This document shows, piece after piece, positions 20,339-29,167 of a stretch of DNA of 64,000 nt. Made by a program: the position numbers and the translations under genes. The DNA comes from Raphanus sativus. Its lineage: Eukaryota > Streptophyta > Magnoliopsida > Brassicales > Brassicaceae. Within the stretch, counting starts at the first letter, position 1, and each line of letters opens with the position of its first letter. The stretch covers positions 24,334,273 through 24,398,272 of the forward strand of contig NC_079513.1 in NCBI RefSeq assembly GCF_000801105.2, given 5' to 3'. The notes under the pieces were generated by a model, which was not told where the DNA came from, made no database searches, and saw nothing but the letters and a program-made list of their open reading frames with translations.

Positions 20339-21916
20339 TCATTATAGAACTTAGTGGTTGATATCATCAAACGACCAGCATCCTTATTGTCCAGCATCCT
20401 TATTGTCCATGTATTATTACAGGTATCTTAATAATGCTGCATTCGACATACTAATTGGTTTATCAATTATATAGGAGACTTCGAATCATATGGTTTCCTA
20501 CGTATATAACTTATATAAAATAAAATGTGATAATCACAGGTTGACATGTTGTAACTTAAAATCATTATACAAAGTACATAATAAAACCTAACGTGGTAAG
20601 TGCGTATATAACTTAAAATCATTATACAAAGTACGTATATAACTTATATAAAATAAAATGTGATAATCACAGGTTGACATGTTGTAACTTAAAATCATGT
20701 ATTTCTTTTAGAAAAAATGTATATAATAAATTTATGAAGTGAACAATATTCAATTAAATACTTTTCAAAATATTGTGACAGTTATTCATTGAACAAATCA
20801 TTTGATTTTTTGACAGAGTAAGTGCAACATTTTTTACATCAGATTCAAAGAAGAATTAGTCCCGAACATGTAATATATTGCTTTTAAAAAATATTTATAA
20901 CAAAGCTATGAAGTGAACAATATTAAACGAAGAACTTTTTAAAGATAATTTTTTTGTTAATATTTTAGTATTTTGAAGATCATGAAGCAAATTCTGCATA
21001 AATCATCTTTTACGATGTGAGACGAAAACTAATGAAAAAGTTATGTATCTACTATAAAATACTACATTGGAATGATTTAATTTTTGGATATTTCGATCAA
21101 TCATAAAACTATGCAATATATGAAAGTACATATATGTTCAAAATTATTATCCTCAATTATAATAGAAATTAAAATCGACAGTGATTTAGGAAATTACATT
21201 ATATTTCTGTAAACAATGCATAATCTTTGATTATGTATTTCTTTCCATGCAAAATATCTATTCAATTCATAGATTGATTTTACAAACATATCACTCAGAT
21301 TTAAAATTTTGAGTCAAATTTGGAACCAATTCATAATCTTCATTAATTTATTTTTAAAACCATCAAGTAATTTTCCTCAATTATAGTCGCTCAGAAACAT
21401 GTTTCCATATAAAATTCGAGATTCAAATTTTGTGTAATTTGAGAGCTGTGTTTTTTATTACGACATGTGTTAAGACAATTTTTAAAGTAAATTGTACCGC
21501 AAGTTTGAGAATTTTAATTAGTAAATATTTACTATAATTTTGACAATTTGTTTTCATCGGTAAAACCCTCAACATATACAGCATTATGTATATAAATATG
21601 CAGTGTCTTCAACACATCTCCTCACCAGAAGTACACTAGAAAAACACCAATGGTGGACTTCGCTATTTTATATAATTTTTTGTTTTCTCTTATAAATTCA
21701 CTTTCACGAACTATATTTCAATCACATAAAACAAATAACAGAAATTTAAAAAAATTTCGAAACTTTATTTATATATCCACAATTTCGTTGAATCCTTAAC
21801 ATGAATAATAGATAATATTTATGTCTATGATTTTTACATTTCTAATATCAATATATTCAAAACCATAATTTTTTTAAAGTTTCTTTACCCTGCGTAGGGC
21901 GCAGGTTATCACCTAG
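20339..21916 (+). mobile_element. Helitron-like insertion
   Basis: The SAUR upstream homology seen at 16800-16840 breaks after GAAATGAAA (20338) and resumes at 21917 (TGAAATATTAAAATC), so about 1.58 kb was inserted. The right end has a small hairpin (CCTGC...GCAGG, 21889-21905), then ACCTAG followed by T, the Helitron 3' signature (hairpin plus CTRR, insertion between A and T). The left end, TC at 20339, fits the 5'-TC rule but is not a strong family match, and TGAAAT is present on both sides, so the 5' boundary is uncertain by a few bases. No Rep/helicase ORF; AT-rich. It contains a 66-bp repeat at 20500 and 20633. Confidence 0.6.
20500..20699. repeat. 66-bp direct repeat, period 133
   Basis: ACGTATATAACTTATATAAA and the 46 bases after it occur at 20500 and again at 20633, inside the Helitron-like insertion. 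Confidence 0.8.
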
Positions 21917-21974
21917 TGAAATATTAAAATCTTTTACGTATAACTTGTCATGTGTGGTCGTATCTGTGGATGTA

Positions 21975-22130
21975 ATCAAAGAACAACTTAACCTGTGATA
22001 GACTTGTCGTTCTGTTGTTGAGAAACGTGAGGTCCCCACTTTAAATTCTCATCAACCAAATATATTTAGACCACAGAGATGTGAGAATATGATCACCACA
22101 GAACATGAAGAACAGAAACTTGCTGGTCTT
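21975..22130 (+). promoter_or_regulatory. Distal conserved SAUR upstream block (copy 12)
   Basis: Near copy of 16880-17042, with GAGGTCCCCACTTTAAATTC and CACCACAGAACATGAAGAAC. The Helitron-like insertion ends just upstream and leaves this block attached to the SAUR at 22480. Confidence 0.5.
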
Positions 22131-22253
22131 TATTACAAATGTCTTATCTAAACAAACATTGAGAAAACAATCCCTTGTGTATTGCATATGCAGTTTGTTT
22201 TTAGTTTCTTGTCCTACAGATTGCATTAAACTCCAACTTTCCCAGTTGGTGAA

Positions 22254-22311
22254 GACAAAACCATGTGAAACTCTATTCTAGTTTGTCCCACTCTCCAAGA
22301 CCATAAGTTTG
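22254..22311 (+). promoter_or_regulatory. Conserved SAUR promoter block (copy 12)
   Basis: AAACCATGTGAAACTCT, TTTGTCCCACTC, then AAGACCATAAGTTTGAG (one change in the last box). TATATATAC lies at about 22344-22352. Confidence 0.6.
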
Positions 22312-22479
22312 AGAGAGGTTCAAAATAATTCATTGATCTTTCTATATATACACATAACATTACTTATTCTTTCTATATCATCAACCAACAAAAAAGCAAT
22401 ATATCCAATAACTTCAAATCATTTCATACATCTTCAGAAGCTTCAAAAGGATTCAAAATTTTAGATAAAGAAACAAGAA

Positions 22480-22758
22480 ATGGCTTTCGTGAGAAATCTG
22501 TTGGGTGCAAAGAAGATGATTGGAGCCGCAACAAGCAAAAGAGTAACCTCAGCGGCACCAAAAGGGTTTCTTGCGGTGTACATAGGAGAGAGCCAGAAGA
22601 AGAGATATGTGGTGCCAATCTCATACTTGAGCCAGCCTTCATTTCAAGCTCTTCTCAGAAAATCTGAAGAAGAGTTTGGGTTCGATCATCCAATGGGCGG
22701 CTTAACAATCCCTTGTCCTGAAGATATGTTCATCACTGTGATGTCTCGGCTTCAATGA
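22480..22758 (+). CDS. SAUR: SAUR19/24-like auxin-induced protein, copy 12
   Basis: 92 residues: [54 protein letters not shown], tail [13 protein letters not shown]. Duplicate of copy 10, with few substitutions (NM to NL, ML to MI, VGES to IGES, NKSEE to RKSEE). Spacing to the mutase gene downstream (about 530 bp) is the same as in the first copy of the pair, so SAUR and mutase duplicated together. Confidence 0.95.
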   Translation: MAFVRNLLGAKKMIGAATSKRVTSAAPKGFLAVYIGESQKKRYVVPISYLSQPSFQALLRKSEEEFGFDHPMGGLTIPCPEDMFITVMSRLQ

Positions 22759-23241
22759 TGATGATCCAGCATATTGTTCTTTGACTTAGAATAGTCTTTG
22801 TTCCTTGTAAATAGAGGATAGTTTTTGTTTCTTGAAAGAGTTGTACTAAAATTTTGAAAGTGGAATACCATTTTTATGATAATTGATATGGACACAACAT
22901 AATTCATGCTGAACTAATACATTTTGGATCGATCAATAAAAAAGAAAGGACAAAACCATTTTGTACATATAAAAGCTCTTCCCACTAGAGACTAATGCAA
23001 CATTTCTCTTGGCAATTCAGCCAGTTGTAAAGCTCCTAACATGCTCCTCAAAAAGTTCCATTGATGTCTTCACGTCAGATTATAATATCATTCAACTTAC
23101 AAAAAAGAAAAGATTGTGCAATAAGCATGTCAAAAAGGATGAGATAGTAGTAAAGCAGAGAGAAAGAGAGAAGAGACATAAAGTCAAATAAAAATGCTTC
23201 CTTTTTAAGTTCTGTTTCCTCCATCGTTCGGACACATTTTC

Positions 23242-23244
<3 letters not shown>

Positions 23245-23278
<34 letters not shown>
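23245..23278. repeat. (TC)n microsatellite in the presumed 5' UTR
   Basis: About 17 TC units, longer than at the first mutase copy. CT-rich leaders are common in plant housekeeping genes. Confidence 0.9.
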
Positions 23279-23281
<3 letters not shown>

Positions 23282-23291
23282 AACGAACGCC

Positions 23292-24926
23292 ATGGACGAG
23301 ACCCAGATTGCATCCCTCCTCAAATCATCAGACATCTTCCCTCTCCCTCAAAGCCTCAAACTTTCCTACGGAACAGCCGGATTCCGAGGCGACGCAAGCC
23401 TCCTAGACTCCACCGTCTACAGAGTCGGCATCCTCTCATCCCTCCGCTCCCTCAAGCTCAAACCCTCCACAATCGGACTCATGATCACAGCCTCCCACAA
23501 CAGAGTCTCCGACAACGGCATCAAAGTCGCCGACCCGTCCGGCGGAATGCTCTCCCAGGAATGGGAGCCATTCGCGGATCAGATCGCGAACGCGTCTTCT
23601 CCTCAAGAGCTCGTAGCTTTGATCAGAGAGTTCATCGAAAGAGAAGAGATTTCAATCGGAGGAGGTGGTGACGTGGGAGAGGTGTGGCTGGGGAGAGATA
23701 CTAGACCTAGCGGCGAGTCTCTTCTCCGAGCTGCGGAGATCGGAGTCTCCTCTGTTTCGGGATGCGTTGCTGTTGACAAGGGGGTGTTGACGACTCCTCA
23801 GTTGCATTGGATGGTTAGAGCTAAGAACAAAGGTCTTAACGCAACGGAGAGTGATTACTTTGAGAGTCTATCGACTTCGTTTAAGTGTTTGATTGATCTG
23901 ATCCCTGTTAAGAAGTTAGAGAGTAGTAAGCTTGTTTTAGATGGGGCTAATGGTGTGGGTGGGGAGAAGATGGAGGAGTTGTTAAGAGGGTATTTACGTA
24001 ATTTAGATGTTGAGGTTCGTAACACAGGGAGAGATGGTGGTGTGCTTAATGAAAGTGTAGGTGCTGACTTTGTTCAGAAGGAAAAGGTTGTACCTTTAGG
24101 TTTTGGGGTTAATGACGTTGGGGTGAGGTGTGCTAGCTTTGACGGTGATGCTGATCGGTTAGTTTACTTTTACGTTTCTTCTGGTGATAAGATTGAGTTG
24201 CTAGATGGTGATAAGATTCTGTCTTTGTTTGCTCTCTTCATCAAAGAGCAGCTAAACACTCTTGAAGGGAAGCTATCTCGTCTTGGTGTTGTGCAGACAG
24301 CTTACGCAAACGGTGCGTCGACGGATTACTTGAAAGGTTTGGGTTTAGATGTTGTTTTTGCGAAGACCGGGGTGAAGCATTTACATGAGAAGGCAGCTGA
24401 GTTTGATGTTGGGATCTACTTCGAAGCTAATGGCCACGGGACTATACTCTTCTCGGAGTCTTTTGTTTCGTTGTTAGTTGGGAAGCAGAAGGATCTGAGT
24501 GAAGGCTCTGATGAGTACAATGCGGTTTCTAGGCTAGTGGCGGTGAGTAATCTGATTAACCAAGCGGTTGGTGATGCTATAAGTGGGTTGCTATTGGTTG
24601 AAGTGATTCTGCAGCACATGGGGTGGTCAGTGCAGAAGTGGAATGAGCTGTACAAGGACCTTCCTAGCAGACAGGTTAAGGTGGAAGTTCCAGACAGAAC
24701 AGCGGTTGTGACAACTAGCGAAGAAACCGAGGCGTTGAAACCTTTGGGGATTCAGGATGCTATTAATGGTGAGATCAAGAAATACAAGCGTGGCAGAGCT
24801 TTCATAAGGCCGTCAGGTACAGAAGATGTGGTGAGAGTGTATGCAGAAGCATCCACACAAGAAGATGCTGATTCTTTGGGTGATTCTGTGGCTCAGCTTG
24901 TCAAAAGCTTCCTTGGTTCAGGCTAA
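23292..24926 (+). CDS. DRT101: Phosphoacetylglucosamine mutase (DRT101/AGM1/PGM3-like), copy 2
   Basis: Intronless, 544 residues. All family motifs are present: TASHNRVSDNGIK (active Ser), RDTRPSGESLLRAAE, TTPQLHWMVRAKNKG, DGDADRLVYFY (metal loop), FEANGHGT, RPSGTEDVVRVYAEA. It catalyses the GlcNAc-6-P/GlcNAc-1-P step of UDP-GlcNAc synthesis; the Arabidopsis name DRT101 comes from a DNA-damage complementation screen. It keeps the consensus residues where copy 1 departs, so it looks like the conserved copy. Start ATG at 23292 follows a (TC)17 tract in the presumed leader. The 3' half from about 24270 is identical to copy 1. AATAAA at about 25076 may be its poly(A) signal. Confidence 0.95.
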   Translation: MDETQIASLLKSSDIFPLPQSLKLSYGTAGFRGDASLLDSTVYRVGILSSLRSLKLKPSTIGLMITASHNRVSDNGIKVADPSGGMLSQEWEPFADQIANASSPQELVALIREFIEREEISIGGGGDVGEVWLGRDTRPSGESLLRAAEIGVSSVSGCVAVDKGVLTTPQLHWMVRAKNKGLNATESDYFESLSTSFKCLIDLIPVKKLESSKLVLDGANGVGGEKMEELLRGYLRNLDVEVRNTGRDGGVLNESVGADFVQKEKVVPLGFGVNDVGVRCASFDGDADRLVYFYVSSGDKIELLDGDKILSLFALFIKEQLNTLEGKLSRLGVVQTAYANGASTDYLKGLGLDVVFAKTGVKHLHEKAAEFDVGIYFEANGHGTILFSESFVSLLVGKQKDLSEGSDEYNAVSRLVAVSNLINQAVGDAISGLLLVEVILQHMGWSVQKWNELYKDLPSRQVKVEVPDRTAVVTTSEETEALKPLGIQDAINGEIKKYKRGRAFIRPSGTEDVVRVYAEASTQEDADSLGDSVAQLVKSFLGSG

Positions 24927-25289
24927 AGGTCCATCTGAATGAATCTTTCATGCAATGCTAATTAAGAGGTCTTTCTTGTTCATCTCTTAGGTTTCACGTT
25001 TGTCTTATCTTTCGTGTTCTGTTACTTGAGAGCTACTTTGTTTCTCTTCTAGCTCTCTTCTCCCTTTTCTTTCCAATAAAGTTCTTAAACTGGAATGTAT
25101 CTTCTTCTCTTGAATAGTATAAGTGAGAGATCGTTGCCAAGGGCTCAGTACCAGGTACTTATAGTAAGATCATAACAGTGAACTTAATCTCTGGCTTAAG
25201 AAGGGAACTTAGCACATGCCTTTGTCTTCCTGTCTTATCTCTCAACAACTTCGTTGCCGATGTCATGTATGACTATTTGTGGATATTAA

Positions 25290-25442
25290 TGAAAGAACAA
25301 GTTAACATGTGACAAAACACTTGTTGTTCTGTTGCTGAGAAACTTGAGGTCCCCACTTTAAATTGTCATTAACTAAAATCTATTTAGACCCAAGTATATG
25401 ATCATCACCACAGAACATGAAGAACAGAAACTTGCTGGTCTT
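25290..25442 (+). promoter_or_regulatory. Distal conserved SAUR upstream block (copy 13)
   Basis: ACTTGTTGTTCTGTTGCTGAG, GAGGTCCCCACTTTAAATTG and CACCACAGAACATGAAGAAC. It is the most diverged member of the set, which makes the retained strings more informative. Confidence 0.5.
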
Positions 25443-25594
25443 TATTATTGACAATAGCACACGTCTTATCTAAACAAACATTGAGAAAACAAGCCCCTGT
25501 GAATTGCATATGGAGTTTGTTTTTAGTTTATTGTCTTTACACTCATCAAGACAAATTGCATTAAACTAAACTTTTCCAAATGTTAAAGACAGAA

Positions 25595-25646
25595 CCATGT
25601 GCAACTCTGTTCTAGTCTGTCCCCGATTCAAAGACCACAAGTTTCA
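25595..25646 (+). promoter_or_regulatory. Conserved SAUR promoter block (copy 13)
   Basis: ACCATGTGCAACTCTG, GTCTGTCCCCG, then AAGACCACAAGTTTCAAAG. TATATATACT lies at about 25683-25692. Confidence 0.6.
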
Positions 25647-25786
25647 AAGACTTTTTTAGAGAGCTGCAACTCATTCACTTGGTTATATATACTACACATA
25701 AGCCACTTTATCTCCATCATCAACAAACAACAAGCAAATCCAATAACTTGAACTCTTTTCATACATCTCTTCAAAAGAATATAGAA

Positions 25787-26086
25787 ATGGCTTTGGTGAG
25801 AAGTCTCTTGGGTGCAAAAAAGGTTCTTAGCCACTCCTTAGCAGCAGTTTCTTCGAGCAAAAGGGCAACATCGGCGGCACCAAAAGGGTTTCTTGCGGTG
25901 TACGTAGGAGAAGAGAGCCAGAAGAAAAGATATATAGTGCCAATCTCATACCTGAGCCAGCCTTCCTTTCAAGCTCTGCTCAGTAAATCCGAAGAAGAGT
26001 TTGGGTTTGATCATCCAATGGGCGGCTTAACAATCCCTTGTCCTGAAGATACATTCATCAATGTGACTTCTCGGCTTCAGCGATGA
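25787..26086 (+). CDS. SAUR: SAUR19/24-like auxin-induced protein, copy 13 (longest)
   Basis: 99 residues from the ATG at 25787. The N-terminal region is longer than in the sisters: [24 protein letters not shown] before [11 protein letters not shown]. It also has an extra Glu (GEESQKKRY) and ends LQR. The remaining core is standard. It is downstream of the second mutase gene, as a SAUR is downstream of DRT101 in Arabidopsis (from memory), so it may be the ancestral right-hand member of the cluster and not a product of the recent duplications. An in-frame upstream extension to 25679 covers the TATA region and is not coding. Confidence 0.95.
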   Translation: MALVRSLLGAKKVLSHSLAAVSSSKRATSAAPKGFLAVYVGEESQKKRYIVPISYLSQPSFQALLSKSEEEFGFDHPMGGLTIPCPEDTFINVTSRLQR

Positions 26087-26328
26087 TGATTATTCACCAT
26101 TTTTTGTTCTTTAGACTTACAAGTAGACTTATTCATTGTATATAGTAATATAGATGAGGTTTTTCTTCTCCAAGAGTTTCTTGATAAGGTTATAATTCCT
26201 TTTCATTCAATCAACACGGTCATGTTAATACATCTTTGATCAATCTCTGAAATGAAACGCCACAACATGGACCTGTAATTATAACGGATTCATGATTAAT
26301 ATATTTAAGTGAGGAACTAATAGCATCC

Positions 26329-26400
26329 GGATCCGTGGCGCAATGGTAGCGCGTCTGACTCCAGATCAGAAGGTTGCGTGTTCGATTCACGTCGGGTTCA
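26329..26400 (+). tRNA. tRNA-Trp (CCA)
   Basis: Same 72-nt sequence as the two minus-strand copies, here on the plus strand. Anticodon CCA, A box TGGCGCAATGG, B box GTTCGATTC. The trailer keeps CCCGAACATTATCCGG, as in the other copies, and ends in TTTTTT at 26428-26433, a Pol III terminator. Confidence 0.95.
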
Positions 26401-27029
26401 ATATCCCCGAACATTATCCGGATATCCTTTTTTGTGTTATCCTCCTCGCTTTTGCTACGGTTCATCCAGTTCCACTATTTGGTCCCGCAAACAAATCTCT
26501 CTTAACCGAAGCTTATATGTCCGGTTTGATTCAATTTTGGCTCAACCAATATAAATTTCAAATTATTCTAATCAGCATGTAGAACTGATGGATGCTCATG
26601 AGAGAGGTAATTTGGGAGCGGTGGCTCCTTTTTGACATCTAAAGATTCATATATACAAAGTAAGCAGTTGAAGTTTAGAAGTTAAATCTCAATAGTAACC
26701 ATTGTATCTAGTTTCGTTTACTTGTCTCGTCAAGTATCCACCACATTTATTAGGATTATGTTGTGCTCTATTTTGATGATATTAAAAAAAAAAATCATAT
26801 GATCTCTGAGAGATGATGATGATTTCACAGCAGAGGAAAAATGGAAGAAAGAAAGAAAAGGTAAAAGAGCGAACTAAAGATAAATTGGAAATGGATTTAC
26901 TTTCAAAATCTGATTTCAAAAGTGGGAGAGAGAAAAGAAAAGTTGGAGATAAATTATTATTTTATAAATTTGACAGATTGCACTTGTTGGAAGAGAACTA
27001 GAACTAAAAAAAAATGTAGTAAAGTGAGA
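26401..27029. other. Intergenic, no gene seen
   Basis: tRNA trailer, then A- and G-rich low-complexity DNA up to the left end of the Mutator-like element. Nothing recognisable. Confidence 0.4.
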
Positions 27030-27298
27030 GTACTAAAGACGGGAAATCGGCCAATTCATACATCAACAAAGGACCGCGGTCCCGATCAGTATATATACTC
27101 GACACCTGTGTTAAATCATACATCAACTCAATTTTTATTTAAATTTCATACATCAACCGATAATTTTAGGTAAATACATACATTGACCGTATTTCTGTTA
27201 GTCAAATGTTAATTGATGCCTACGTGGATTTAACGGTGCTTACGTGATTTTACATTTTAAATTTTAACTTTTTTTTGAAAAAAAAAATAAATTTCGAT

Positions 27299-27372
27299 CT
27301 GGTATCAAAGGGCATCGAACCCAGGTTTAGACAGTATAGAACCACCCGCTTAACCACTGCACCAAATCAGAT
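27299..27372 (-). repeat. tRNA-like A/B-box module in the MULE left arm
   Basis: Minus strand: ATTTGGTGCAGTGGTTAAGC (A-box-like) and CTGGGTTCGATGCC (B-box-like), about 35 bp apart, enclosed by ATCTG...CAGAT. This is the layout of a tRNA gene or a SINE head, but no stable cloverleaf or meaningful anticodon is evident. An inverted copy in the right arm starts at 28018 and is split by the hAT insertion, resuming at 28711. Confidence 0.6.
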
Positions 27373-28063
27373 TATTGGTTTTGTTCTTTATTGAGTAGTA
27401 TTTACAACCTAATAAAAACTAGAAATATATGATCAAAAAATATGTTCTATATGAATAACTAGAAATATTTGAATGGAAGATATTATTGTTGTGTTACATA
27501 TTGTATTTGAGTACCATAATTATTGTTATTGTATTTCAAAAAAAGTTCAAATAAAAATTTTACAAAATCAAAAATCATTTTTGAAATTTTAAGAGAAAAT
27601 ATGAACAACAATTGATTTTTTTTTTTTTTGAAAAGTCATTATAAAAAGTTTGAATTTTGTTGAAAAAAAAATTGAATTTGAAAACATATAATTGAAAAAT
27701 ATTTTTAATTTTTTATTTGAATACTATATTTATTTAACTTGATTTATGTAAATAATTAATTAAATAAAAATAAAAATAAAAACAAAAAAAAAAATATTTT
27801 TTGAATAGCTTCAAATTTTATGTTTTCGAAAATTCCTTTTGATTTTAAATTTTATTTTGAAATTTTAAATTGTTTCTGAAACACAATAACTATAGTTAAA
27901 TTAATAAAACACAACTTAGAATTTATATATTTTTGGAACTAATTCTAGATAACTAAAAATATATGAATAGAACATATTTGATATAAATAATACACAATTA
28001 ATAACAAAACTAATAATCTGATTTGATGCGGTGGTTAATTGTTTGTTTATATATTGTCTCAAC

Positions 28064-28702
28064 TAGGCCTGGGCATAATATCCGGAACCCGAAATCCGAA
28101 CCGAACCCGAACCGAAAAACCCGACCCGTTATCCGACCCGAAATATAAAAATATCCGAACGGGTTTTGTAGGGTGGTATAAAAAATATCCGAACCCGAAG
28201 TGTTATTAACCGAACCCGAACGGGTAACCCGAAAAATCCGAAACTAATAGTTAATATAAATATTTTGAAATATATATATAAGTATTTTAGTTATTAAATT
28301 TAATATTCGTGGTAATATGATATATAATAATAAATATTAACAATGTTAACAATATTAAAAATATTTTAAGTACACAATTAGTTATAAATAAGTAATTTAT
28401 AATTTGTTTGATTTAACATTTTATTAATTTAGTTGTTTTTCTTTATGTTTTTCTTTAAGTTTTTGTTTTTTTACTTTGGTTATATCCGAACCGAACCGAT
28501 ATAACCCGAACCCGAAAGATATATGGTTACTTTATGGGTTTTAGGATGCAATATAATTTTTAACCGAACCCGAAGTGTTATTATCCGAACCCGACCCGTA
28601 CTAATGAAATTTTACTATGGGACCTAGGAGCGTAAACCCAAAAACCCGAAAATCCGAAAAACCCGATCCGAACGCCAACGGGTACCCGAACGCCCAGGCC
28701 TA
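28064..28702. mobile_element. Non-autonomous hAT-like element nested in the MULE
   Basis: Terminal inverted repeats TAGGCCTGGGC/GCCCAGGCCTA and an exact 8-bp target duplication GTCTCAAC (28056-28063 and 28703-28710), as for hAT. Both subterminal regions are dense in CCGAACCCGAA-type repeats (28080-28240 and 28485-28690) around an AT-rich centre. 639 bp, no ORF. Confidence 0.85.
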
Positions 28703-29167
28703 GTCTCAACCCGGGTTCGAGCCCCCTGATTACAGATCAATTTTTTTTTAAATATTAATTATTTAAACTTTGAAAACCACGTAAGCACCGTTAAATCCAC
28801 GTAAGCATTACTTAACATTTGACTAACGAAAACACGGTCAATGTATGTATTGACTTAAAATTGTTGGTTGATGTATGAAATTTGAATAAAATTTGAGTTG
28901 ATGTATGATTTAGCACAGGTGTCGAGTATATGTATTGATCGGGACCGCGACTCTCTGTTGATGTATGAATTGGCCGATTTCCCGTACTAAAGACAATGCA
29001 CATAAACAATGTGTGTCTCCAGCCACAAGTGTCTGAAAGTGTAATTGGAAAAATATAATGTTGATAAAGTGTGCTACAGGAAACAGGGTTTCAGTCCATA
29101 CATCTTCCAAGGTTGCAAGAGAGCTACCCAAATCTTTCTCCACATCACGTTACACAATGGTCTACTT

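Larger units (their letters stand above)
27041..28983. mobile_element. Non-autonomous Mutator-like element with long inverted repeats
   Basis: Ends are perfect inverted repeats starting GGGAAATCGGCCAATTCATA, and similarity between the arms extends inwards for roughly 400 bp. Flanking direct repeat GTACTAAAGAC (27030-27040 and 28984-28994), 11 bp, fits a MULE target duplication. The arms carry repeated CATACATCAA motifs (27055, 27117, 27148) and, further in, a tRNA-like A/B box module. No transposase ORF. The right arm is interrupted by a hAT element (28064-28702), so without it this element is about 1.3 kb. Confidence 0.8.

Noticed and set aside
19375..24655. Two identical 79-codon minus-strand ORFs inside the mutase genes
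   Set aside because: Antisense shadows. They are identical only because the underlying 3' halves of the two mutase genes are identical.
28080..28690. CCGAACCCGAA repeat arrays considered as a CRISPR-like or satellite array
   Set aside because: Repeats are irregular and short with no spacers, and are the subterminal repeats of a hAT element in a plant genome.
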